Assembly: GCA_932521035.1 (NCBI GenBank)
Contig: OW051492.1
Location: 2,728,001-2,792,000, forward strand
Source: Oscheius dolichura
Taxonomy: Eukaryota > Nematoda > Chromadorea > Rhabditida > Rhabditidae
Reading direction: 5' to 3'
DNA: 64,000 nt
Within the stretch, counting starts at the first letter, position 1, and every line of letters starts with the position of its first letter. Below the pieces are notes generated by a model. It made no database searches and was not told the DNA's origin. It worked only from the letters and a program-made list of their open reading frames with translations. Made by a program: the position numbers and the translations under genes. Shown piece by piece: positions 31,677 to 41,944 of the stretch.

Positions 31677-34600
31677 TTATTTCTTCGTCTCCGGATAAAA
31701 TTCGAGCTTGGCTTTCCTGTCAGCATCCATGGTTTTCAGCAGCTCCTCGTAGTAATCAGTGAACTCTTGATAAATTTCGTCGCTAGTGGGTCGTAGATCA
31801 GGATCCGCGGTGGTGAGCCTGGAAACCCCAAGCAAATAAACGACTCACTCATTGCAGGGTACAAAGAGAAAAACAAACCGGGTGAGTAATGAGATCATCT
31901 TTTCCGGAACGAGGGGGAGGCCCTCCTTGATTCTGTTGTATTCCTCCCAAATTGTGTCTCTAAAATGTTGTTTCAGGAAGAAAAGAGGGGATACTGTACT
32001 TCTCTTTAATATAGACGGTCAATTCCTTGAATTCTTCAAGACTAAACATTGGTGACCCGGTTATCTTCAACGGGCAGTGAACTGTTGCCGCAAATTTCAA
32101 AGCTGTTGGTTCTCTACAAAGTCATATATGGTTAATGCCAATACCTACAATTCTTTAAATATGAGAGACCACAGAGTCCGCCCAAAGCTGAACATATCGG
32201 CAGAGGCTTTATACGAATCTCCCTTCTCGATCTCTGGGGCGTAATAGCCTTTTGTTCCTTTGAGATGGGTGAATTTTGCCTTCCTATCATGGCACAGGGA
32301 AACGTCTTTACAGTATCCCATATCTGCTAATTTCAGAAGACGGCGATCGCTCGACAGCAGCATACTGTAATGAATAACTCGGATTTACGTATGTTTTAAA
32401 GGGAAAAAAGAAATCCTCACTGACTTGGCCGATTTCAAATCTGTATGGATAATATCGTTAGAATGCAGAAAGACTAGTCCCGACGCTGCTTGTGTCATCC
32501 AATGGACAGTCTTATCTTCCTCAAACCGGTAATTTTCCTCATTTATAACTAAACCACCAATTATATAAAAGAAGTATAGTATACCATTGTTTAAACTTCC
32601 TCCTTCACAGTATTCCATGAGAATTCCCATCGGGATACCCTTTTCGACCACATAGCCGAACAAGCGAACAATATGTGGGTGAGCTTGCAATAACATCAGG
32701 GAATCCAGCTCGGAATAGACTTCCCGCCGGGCTGAAGTTCGGATAAAAGATTTGAAGACGACTGGATAGCTGGAAATGCTCATTGAACTGAAATATCGAC
32801 AACCTACAAGAATTTATCTGTTCTGCAAAGGTAAACGTCCGCTTGGCCTCCCCTGTCCATCTGTTTATCGAGCTTATGTACTTTTGAGATGTCAAAATGA
32901 CCAACGAAACTCTTCTAAAGGTAGAGCATTTAGTTGCGAATAGATTAGGTTCACCTTGGCTGTCCATTTAATAAAGTATTCGGGAAGACTGAGACGGAAG
33001 ATATCACTTGTCTGTTCCTTCATATCTAACGGCATCTGGCTTAGAAGCTTCTCGAGGCGAACGACGAACATCTAAAGAAAAAAGGTTACTGTATTTCTCC
33101 CAGGAACTGTCAGGGCCCCCAATTTCCCTCTCTAGTTACGAAGCGATTGAACAACTTGTTGGCTCTGCATTTTGGCGGGTTGTTAGCTTTCGGTTGAAAT
33201 CGCTTCGTTTATAGTTATTTTCCAATGGATAGGGTTACAGTAATCCTGGATTCTTCTTGAAAAGCAGGTAAAATTTGAGAATTTGTTCGCGAATCTCAAA
33301 ACGTTCCGGGACAAAATACTACAACCCCTATCTGTTGGAAAATAACTATATAAAACTTGGGCCCTCTTCTGCAATAGCGTCCTTGGGTCCCGTGCAGATC
33401 TTTTAAAGCGGGTGATTTTTTAGAAGAAATACGGTAAACCAGTCCAAACTAACATTGCGTGAGAAATAGCTAGTGTACGAGAGGATTTTAGCAATATTGG
33501 AATGGATATCCAAATATTGAACAAATCTTTCGATATATTTCCTGATATAGACGTGATTATTTTCCAATATCAGCTGTTTCTAAAATCACAACAAATTATG
33601 TCATTAGTGTGCATTTCTACCCGGATAAAGTATAGAAATGCATAGTATATGGCAGTTGTCCGATGTGACTTATATCTCCCTGCGTCTAAATTGTCCAAAA
33701 ACATCACAGTGCATTCCATTTCCTCCTTTTTTCTTTTCAGAATTAATTTCTAAAAAGATGGCCTGGTTACCTTAATCTTCGCTTACATTTACTCTTCCCA
33801 GCGCCTTCAGATATAGCTCGACTTGTTCGGAAGAATCTTTACCATTTTCTATGGCTTCTTGGATACGCTTCTCCAATACAAGGTGGATATTCTTCCCCAG
33901 ATAATTCATAATAATAGTGATTTCATGCAATTCCAAGTAGTCTAAACTCTTTTCAAAGAGGAAGATATCGTCCTGGTTGCATTCGGTAGCACTATTTGTG
34001 TCGGTAATAATCTTTGCGTCGCGATCTAAATGTGACCATTCAAATAGTAAATCACCAGTCGATCCTTACAACTTGGAAAGAATGGCTCCATCTTTCCAAG
34101 AATATATAATAAAATGACGCTAATATCACCACGTGTTTTTAGATAATGCATATCTTCTGTAAAATTGAATTTTCCACACATCGGACTGAGCTGATATTTG
34201 GCTGGAGGATACCTCAAATTCTCCTTTCCATATGAGTTTTTAGCTTAGCGAAAATGATGCAAAAATAACGGAAATACGGTTATGGGAGTGCGGATTGGAG
34301 CGTTACGTAACGCGGGCCGGGCCATGAGATTTGCGGCAAATGATTTGCCATGTATGGCTGCCTACCATTTCGATTTCCGTTCCATTTAGGTTCTTCAACT
34401 GTACTTGCAGGACAATTGGAAGACTTGCGAAAACAACAGCTGAAATTAGGTGGCTCTATCGAATTTTAGGGACGGCCATGCTCCGGCAGAAACTGTTGTG
34501 GGAACGACCCAAAATGGCAACGGTAACGAAAGAAAACGACCCAAAAGCGCTCATGGTCGTTTCGACAATGACCGAAACGAAAACGACCCGTTTCGGGCGA

Positions 34601-36729
34601 ATTTTTCTGCAATTTTGCGTGACGTTGTAAAATTCCACCAATATTGTTAAAATGATCTATTGGTGGAATTTTACGTTATTCTTCATCTTTTTGATGCTCT
34701 TTTACTAGAAGAGTGTCTCACATAAGTTAGGCAACACAAAGAATAAGAAAAAACTGATAAATATAGGCTGTAATTGATTTTATACAGCGTCACGCAAAAT
34801 TGCAGAAAAATTCGTCCGTAACGGGTCATTTTCGCTTCGGTTGTGGCCCATAGCGACCGTTGATAATTATGGCCGCGTTAATCATATCGCGTTTTCAAAT
34901 CATCGGTGGCCATTTCAGTTTCGGCAGGAGCATGGCTGTCCCGAATTTTATCCTTCAAGTAATACTTCTGTACGTCGAACTTCGAGCCGAACTTTTCAAA
35001 AGGTTCCATTGTACGGCTGAAATCAGTGAATATATATAGTTTTCATGTAAATAATTATATACATACAATGGAAAATTGATGCGCCCTCTGTTATCCTTTT
35101 CCCCGAACTTTGGTTTAGCAACATGCAGTTGCAACTTATCCATCCGCTTTAATAAATACATCAATACGCTGGATTCTTTGAATCCCTAAATTCGGCACGT
35201 TTGCGGAAGAGAAACCAGTTCACCTTGAGGTTTTTGCACTCTTCAAAAAGTTTAACTACCATCGGATGCACCAACATCGGGTTATATAGCTTGTCGAAAT
35301 CTTTGTATTTGAGCGAGCTATCAACCTTTAAAGTAATTCATCGTAAAGAAAGTTTACTACTGTACCCCTTGCTCGATTTCGTCCAAAAATATCCAAGAAT
35401 GTTCTATTGCAAAGGTTGGAATAGTGAGGAACTCGTATCCTTCGTAATATGTATCCGATGCCGCCCACTGTTCTGGTTGTTGGAGGTAGTACATCCAATG
35501 GTGAAAGAAGTCTGTACACTCGCTCTTCAGTCTAAGGTTTGTCTGGAATCGAGTAGACTAATATATTCCGGTTCCAACGGATATGTCACGGGTTCAAATT
35601 TCGCGGCGCATCTCCGTTGCGGGGCCAGGTCGGAAGAAGACTGGCCCCACAAGCGATGGGCCTTTAAATCCCGTGACATGTCCGTTGGAAATGGACTATA
35701 AATATAGATTGCAAGGGGATGGAATACGGTATTCTGAATAGCCGTTTTATGGGAACCACACGGGTTCATTTCTGTTGTACTAACCCATACTTGCAGGACT
35801 GCCTTGTTTTTGAAAAAAGACTCCATGGAAATTTCAACAGGCGGAAAACGATAGTCATCCTGAATATTCTTCGTTATTTCTTTGTAATGCTTACTTTATA
35901 TTCCTTAAGAGCCAATTCCAGCTCGTTTGCTTTGCTCCAAATCGCGTTGACAAGTTCTTGGTCGGTCATTTCAGCGTATTCATCCACTTGCGGTTCTCTC
36001 CGCCAATTAGTGAATTCTGCCGCTTCATATAGGGCCAGAATTTTCTGAGACAGCAGGTCACAATCTGTATCGGATAGAATCAACTTATTCCGGTGGAAGG
36101 AGCCTACACGTCATAGATCTTTGTAAGATTGCAAAGTTTAACGCATCCGGGGTTTGGTTCGTCGTTGTTTTCACCATGGCTGCCTGACAGAATCGGTGGA
36201 TTTCATTCAGCCACAAGCGGAAAGAATCTGTGTTCAATTTATACTATAATATGGTAATATTTTTAAAACAACCCAGGGGAAATACCAATATTTCGATCTT
36301 GAAAATCTCTGCAAACTTTAGATAAAATAACGGCAGTTTTAAACCACTTCTCTCAAAGATAGCAGCATAAATAATGGGGAACAGTTCAAGGTTTCCTTGT
36401 TCTGTCACAATATTATGAAAGTGGCGAAGGAAGCCATTCAGAGCTGTTAGAAGTTCCTCTTCACTGTCTACCTATAGAATTAGTGTCTTTACAGTTAAAT
36501 TTAAGTTACTCTGGTCGGTTTTATGGGCGTCCCTATATCTTGAATTTTAAAGAGTTGATAGACCACCTGCGTTCGCTCAACAAATTCATCAGGAACGAGA
36601 AAGAAGTAAGGAAACGCCGCAGGTTCTTCATTTTCTCTCTCCCGTCTAAATTTGTTCCAAATAATCGAAGATAACTTACTTGCCAACAACTAGATTGAAT
36701 ACATCGACGGTAGGAGGATCCGTGGTCAT
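31677..36729 (-). CDS. N2: tandem kinase paralogue, possibly inactivated
   Basis: Exon for exon homologous to N1 from MTTDPPTVDVFNLVVGK to the identical C-terminus (FYPETKK). The kinase domain keeps RGGQADVYLC, VVFK, HTDLKSAN (Asn again completed across a splice), LADMG, GYYAPE and DMFSFG. Lesions: the donor after FDVQKYYLK reads GGATAA with no GT, in an intron that holds a 474-bp MITE; read-through meets a stop. Near the C-terminus a +1 insertion (about 31980) breaks the frame, unless a 35-nt GTATCC...TTTTAG segment is spliced, which restores it. A recently damaged or alternatively spliced gene; the remaining exons are clean. MITEs also sit in introns at 33.2 and 35.6 kb. Confidence 0.65.
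33216..33353. repeat. MITE-like palindrome in an N2 intron
   Basis: Perfect ends TATAGTTATTTTCCAA and TTGGAAAATAACTATA, with GGATAGGGTTACAGTA / TACTACAACCCCTATC inside. Related to the element in gene B intron 3. Confidence 0.75.
34469..34942. mobile_element. hAT-like MITE with 8-bp target-site duplication
   Basis: 474 bp with terminal inverted repeats GGGACGGCCATGCTCCGGCA and GGGACAGCCATGCTCCTGCC (read inwards) that extend as imperfect arms for about 190 bp. It is flanked on both sides by GAATTTTA (34461-34468 and 34943-34950). An 8-bp duplication is the hallmark of hAT elements. No transposase ORF, so non-autonomous. It lies in the N2 intron whose donor is defective. Confidence 0.82.
35560..35702. 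repeat. MITE-like palindrome, family 1, in an N2 intron
   Basis: Arms CGGTTCCAACGGATATGTCA and TGACATGTCCGTTGGAAATG. Inner CATCTCCGTTGCGGGGCCAG opposes CTGGCCCCACAAGCGATGG. The intron remains spliceable. Confidence 0.75.
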
Positions 36730-36977
36730 TTTTGAAAAACTCTAAGAAAAAATTTTTTTGGTTCAATAATCAGCCATTTTAGAGGCGAAATTCACTAAAT
36801 AGGACAAGAAAATACAAGAGACAAGAAGGAATGAGAAATTGAAACGATTATTTTCGGGGGCACGCAATTGTTCCGCTATCTTTCTACTAGGGGCGGTGGT
36901 TGGGGGACAACAAGCCAGTCGATATCAGCATTCGCTTCAATCGTTTATTTTCTCGATAAGCCAGGCCCAAAATTTCC

Positions 36978-37925
36978 TTATTTCCTCGTTTCTGGATAGA
37001 ATCCGAGCCTGGCTTTTCTGTCAGCGTCCATGGTTCGAAGGAGCTCTTTATAGTAATCAGTGAGCTCTACATAAATCGCTTCTGGGTCGTCGATAAGAAT
37101 CCGTCATTGTGAGCCTGGAAACCCGAACAGATGACTTGAAGAGGGCGAATATATAACAAACCGGAGAAGCAATGAGACCATATTTTCCGGAAGTGATGGG
37201 ATATCCGCTTTTATTTTATTGTATTGATTCCAGATTGTTTCTCTGAATTGTTTTCTTAAAGGAAGAACTAGGATACCGTACTTCTTCGTAATATAGGCAG
37301 TTAGTTTGTCGAATTCTTCCTGTTAAAATAGCGAGGAGTTCCTCTCCTTCAATGGGCAGTGAACAGTAATGGCGAATTTTCCACGAATTTTATCCGGTGT
37401 TCTTAACTCAAATCTAGAGCTTAAACTGCTTTCAACTCACAGATCTTTAAGTGTTAAAGTCCATAAAGTTCGTTCAAAGCTGAACATATCGCTAGCAACT
37501 CTGTAGGGTTCTTGATTCTCAATTTCTGGGGCTATGTATCCTTGTGTTCCCTTGAGACTTGTATAAATCGCTACTTTCTCAAAAGTCAACGAAACGTCTT
37601 TGCAGAATCTCATATCTGAGATCTTTAGAAGACGGTGATCACTCGAGAGCAGCATACTGTAAGATATCCATGTGAAAAGAGAAATAAGGCAGAGATAAAG
37701 CATTCTAGAAATTAGGGCGGCGTCCCCTACGTCTACAGTAACTTGATTAATTAGGTGAAAGAGGTTTAATTGTTTTTCTAAGGAAGGTTTCTATCCATTT
37801 GGCATTGCTGGTTAAATTGGAATATCACTCACTTTGGTGATTTCAGGTCAGTATGAATAATATCGTTAGCATGCAGAAAGACTAGTCTCGACGCTGCTTG
37901 TGCCATCCAATGGACAGTCTTATAA
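36978..37925 (-). pseudogene. N3: 5'-truncated kinase copy
   Basis: Only the C-lobe half remains: HDIIH-type catalytic exon (HTDLKSPK), activation exon (SDMRFCKD, so DMG has become DMR; FSFG has become FSFE), and the C-terminal exons. An in-frame TAA replaces a sense codon in the motif corresponding to MFSQEQF of N1. The upstream end breaks at 37925 next to a TCTG microsatellite. No Gly loop or beta-3 Lys is present. Confidence 0.75.
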
Positions 37926-37934
37926 TAGGCAGAT

Positions 37935-37962
37935 CTCTGTGTGTCTGTCTGTCTGTCTGTAA
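37935..37962. repeat. (TCTG)n microsatellite at duplication breakpoint
   Basis: Run of GTCTGTCTGTCTGTCTGT immediately outside the truncated end of N3, complementary in sense to the GACA repeat at 31.6 kb. Confidence 0.7.
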
Positions 37963-38226
37963 GACCTGTCGTTTGTTCAGTTCGACGGTGGAAAGCAGAC
38001 AGTTAGAGAAGCAGAACGTTTCGACCGCCTGACCTTACCCGACGGTCAACTGTTATTTGACCGTCGAATTTTATTCCGACAAGAAAATGACTAGAGATCT
38101 AGATCGGTGCAAGATCATCTCGCTGGGCAGGTAGAATGCTACAGAAGCTCCTAATGAAAGAAATGGTATAAAGAATAAAAGATTGAATGTTTATTATTAT
38201 TAGGAGAGGGTTCCTCGATCCTGAAT

Positions 38227-39004
38227 TTAGAGTCCGAGGCCGGGAAGAGTGACTCCGGGAAGAGAGCCACCACCGGTGATGGCGGGAAGACTGACGGGTC
38301 CGCCGGGAAGGGTCTGCTGGGGGATGCCGGTGACGAGGGCGACGGGGCAGGCGGCTCCTCCGTTGAGTCCATCCTGAATTGGGGATAATGGGGGAGGGGA
38401 AGGGGATACTGACAGCAAGGGTCTGAAGGATCTGCTGGACCTGGGAGATCTCGCTCTGGGTGAGTTGGCCGACGATTTGGAGGATGATGGACAGCTGGGT
38501 CTGGGCAGGAGAAGTGGCGAAGACGGGGTTGGTGAGGACTGAGATGAGCTGGATGACGGCAGTCTTGACGGGAGGAACGAGGCCGGGCAGCTGGTTGACG
38601 ATGCATTGGACAGCAGAGACGAGGTTGTTGACGAGGCTCAGCACCTCGGGGGGAAGACCGAGACCCTGGAGGATCTGCTGGACCTGGGCAGAGTTGAGGA
38701 GGCCGTTGAGGAGACCATTCACAATCACGGCCACGGCAACCAGGGCATCACGGGCAATATCGAGCACGGCCGCGAGGATGATGGCCACATTTTGGAGAAT
38801 ACCATCCAGAAGTTGTCCGAGAGTGCCGCCGAGGGTGTTCAGGATGCTGCCGAGGAGGGGCAGGTTGCCGACGAGGGGAAGACCGCCGCCGGATCCTCCG
38901 AGGATGGGGCCGAGCAGGGGCAGCTGCCCGAGGAGGTCGCCGACAAGGGGCAGGGAGAGGGCCGAGACGGAGGCCACCAGAGCGATCAGGAACAGGGCAC
39001 GCAT
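38227..39004 (-). CDS. G2: near-identical copy of G1
   Basis: Exons 39004-38414 and 38373-38227; 245 aa, same protein as G1 by eye. It has the same 40-nt intron with a GTCAGT donor, 5' UTR intron and TATA box (minus strand, about 39099-39108). It forms with the F-prime pseudogene an inverted copy of 16.9-18.65 kb. The 3' flank differs from G1 and resembles that of G3. Confidence 0.8.
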
Positions 39005-39304
39005 CTGAAGATATTCTTTTATTTAGAAGAAGAAAGAATGGTTACCTTGGGAGGAGTTAGCCGGTAGAAGGCTGAGTGCTGTTCTGTTCCCGTCCTGTCC
39101 TTTTATAGTGACCGTAACTCGACAAAGACCAGAATTAGGCTTATGCAAAATGGCCAAACAGTTCAAAACAGACGTTATTTTTTCCCGATTGATCCCTGTT
39201 ATTGGATTATGGTAATTGGCGGAGGGTGCTTTTTGCATAAGAAGGGTTCAAAACAAAACAAATGTACCGAAACTTGTAACTGACCACTTACCGTAATCCC
39301 GTGT

Positions 39305-39372
39305 TGATCAGCTCGATCCCGTCATTCCCCAACAGACCCTTCTCGGCGGACCCCTCAGCATTTCCGCCATTA
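39305..39372 (+). pseudogene. Fragment of the G-gene 3' exon (mirror copy)
   Basis: Inverted counterpart of the fragment at 17498-17566, in the G2 upstream region. Confidence 0.6.
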
Positions 39373-39422
39373 TCTGTCACCTTTTTATAAAATTAAACCA
39401 TCTACTCTTTACAATTAGAAAT

Positions 39423-40024
39423 TTAAAAATATCCTATGGACTCCGATAACATTCCAAATATTTGAATAGTCACGGAGACAATGTCCGCTACTCGGCTGTC
39501 GCTGTCTATTGTAGCATTCCACCCATTAAAATCTGCCGCCTAGACACTTTTCCAGCTTTTATTGGACTCTGCTTACCATCAATGAGGTCCCGTCAAATTT
39601 AAAATATTCTGAACTTATATCCATCTTTCGGATCGAGGCTAGCCGTGAATATCGGCGGTACTTCAATATAATAATCGTCGGGGTTGCCGAGGTACAATCG
39701 TCCGCCAGTTAATATGTCCAACATGAGTATATTTTCAGAAATGGGTCCCAGCGCTCTGATGTAGATGGCGCCGTCGGGTTCGGGGCTAACAAGTCTACCG
39801 TATGCTACTTTCTAGAGACCTACAGTTTGAGAAGGCATACAGTACTCCACCACTGGTTGTCCTGTAAGTAAAGGTCGGTAATATTGGACCATATGGATTG
39901 GCCATTACTGTATCCACCACCGACATATTGAGCCGTCTAAGCCATACTTAACTCTGATAATAGGTTGTGCATTTACCTGGATGAGAAGATTAAAGAATAT
40001 GATCCAACGCTGTTGGGCAGACAT
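39423..40024 (-). pseudogene. F-prime: P-family pseudogene, more complete copy
   Basis: Signal peptide as in F. It retains the exon with YVGGGYSNGQSIWSNITDLY and DNQWWSTVCLLKL (lost in F), joined out of frame by 1 nt to the signal exon. The exon PEPDGAIYIRALGPI and the last exon (DFNGWNATID) follow. It shares with F the frameshift before FKFDGTSLM, so that lesion predates the inverted duplication. Confidence 0.6.
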
Positions 40025-40314
40025 TGGGGAGAATGACTAAATGATGTCCCGGTTACCCGCCAACGCGGGTTGTTAGACTACTCATCGTGGTCGGAACGAG
40101 ACTAGAATGAGGGGAATCAAGTCTAGCCATCCCTTCAAATGGTCCATAGGCTGGCCGACATCGAGTAGAATGATCAAAAACACGAGTAGCGTCCAGGTTA
40201 CCCGCCAAACGGCTGTTACATGGCTCCTAAAGGTCGGAATGGGACTAGAAATTGCAAATGATTGCTGGTTGCTTTGACATGATGTTCCGTTGCACAAGAA
40301 GGGTTTCATTTATT

Positions 40315-41000
40315 CTATGAGCTGCGATAACATTCTAAATATGTAAAACAAGAATAAATATTGGATCCGACTGATGTTGTGATAGTCATATAGGCGATAT
40401 CCTCGACCGTGTACTTGCTGGCTATAGCTGCTTCCCAGCCATCAAAAGTGGTTCCCTTTAAATGATTTCTTACCAACCAATTAAGAGTTCTTACCGCGAA
40501 ATAAGAGCCATTTAATTTGTAGCCTACTCTCATAATGTAGCCGTCGAGATATGGAGAAGCTGATACAGGTGACGATGGAGGCGGACCGTACAACGTAGTT
40601 GGGTTATAGGCGACAAGTACTCGCTGGTCATTAGGTTTTCCGAAATATATTTTTCCGTACATCAAGACTGATGAATTTTGCGAGTATACTGTAATTTGGA
40701 GAGTTCCAGTTCCTTTTGTACTGACAAATTTAAAGTGAATTGAAAAGGATAACAGAACCTGTTCAAGAGACAAGCAATCCTCCACCACTCGTTGTTCCGC
40801 AGATCGAAATCGGTAACATTATACTGTATAATGGCATTGGCTGTCTGGATAAGTATGTACGGGTCAAGCAGTGGCCTAGTATTACCCAAAACAGGAGAGC
40901 GAAGGAAGATATCCAGCACATTTGGGTTGAAATGGAGTTGAATGAGTGAAAACGGGAATATTGTCCTGGTTACCCGCCAAACGGCGGTTACATGCCTCAT
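40315..41000 (-). CDS. P: putative secreted beta-rich protein, intact family member
   Basis: Exons 41000-40759, 40720-40495 and 40455-40315; 202 aa, phases consistent. Motifs shared with F and F-prime: DFDLRNNEWWRIACLLN, VLMYGKIYFGKPND, GYIMRVGYKLNGSYFA, TTFDGWEAAI and DIAYMTI. The late block resembles a galectin-like or concanavalin-fold strand pair (VxYKLNG-x-YF ... ITI), but the galectin sugar-binding signature is not evident. The N-terminus (MRHVTAVWRV) is atypical; comparison with F suggests the secretion signal ends near QTANA, so the true start may be an unseen exon. Confidence 0.5.
40969..40991. repeat. Dispersed near-palindrome GTTACCCGCC/GGCGGTTAC
   Basis: The hairpin-forming sequence GTTACCCGCCAAACGGCGGT occurs here and in close variants at about 40049-40072 and 40197-40218, each near the start of a P-family-like segment. 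Function unknown. Confidence 0.5.
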
Positions 41001-41044
41001 AATGGTTGGGATAAGACTTAAAAAAGAGGAATAATTGCTAGTGC

Positions 41045-41170
41045 TTTCCCTTCTTTTGCGAGGTGCGGTGGGAATCCGTTCTTCCCGGCTACCACTCCCT
41101 CCTTTGGACAACAGGAGCAAGAAGGATTTGGCGGCGCCGTGTCTGACCTCACTGGACCTTTGACCATTGC
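41045..41170 (+). pseudogene. Fragment of gene Q exon 1
   Basis: Matches Q 42537-42650 (CGGNPFFPATTPSFGQQ then FGGAVSDLTGPLT region) with several changes, then diverges. Not part of an ORF with a start. Confidence 0.65.
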
Positions 41171-41299
41171 TTCCACTGAAGGCAAAAGGCTGCTCTTGCC
41201 CACGGGATAAAGACCAGCTTGGAGGTCAATGAGGAATTCAAAACAGCGCCGGATACGGTACGCTGTTCTTGATATCATCTCCAAGAATATTTTAGACAG

Positions 41300-41850
41300 T
41301 AACACTCGTTCTTTCCTGCAGTGACAATGAATGGACTTCGAGTCTTATTCCCGTGGCTGTAAGAACGTTATCTTGCCAAGACGTCTTCTAGCCTTGTGCT
41401 CTCTCTACCTAACTCTCTTCCTATCCTTTCTTTGTTACTCACTGAAATAATCCCGATCCTCCCTATTTTTTATTATTATACAAAGGTTGTTCATTACAGA
41501 GGCTCTTGCCAATTTTCTTATCCATCCATTTTTCTAGCTTTCCAGTTCCATTACCATGGGATATGAGTAATTCTTCTAATGTTCCTGCTCACTCACTGAA
41601 ATGTTCCTGATGTTCTCCTTCCGGCTCTCCATAATAATAAATATTCGTCATCCCAGACAATATTTGCCACTTTTCAAGGAGAAACGTTGCCTTACTCACT
41701 AGTTTATTCAGCTGGCTAATCAGAGGGGGCAAGGGGGAGTCTCTGACGGGGGTATGAGACTGCGTCCCAATTCACATTGTTTGCTTATTATGGAAAGATA
41801 TCTCTCCTATTATTTTTAATAAAACGAGGCAAACAATTCCCGGGGATCGG
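41300..41850. other. Intergenic between Q fragment and Q promoter
   Basis: AT-rich, no supported gene. Presumably Q upstream sequence. Confidence 0.4.
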
Positions 41851-41944
41851 CTGTATAAATGTCAGAAGCCGGGCGGCACTGCCATTCATCCCGCTTCCTC
41901 CGCTTTCAACATTTACTTTTTAAAATAAAATTAGACTTTTCCAG

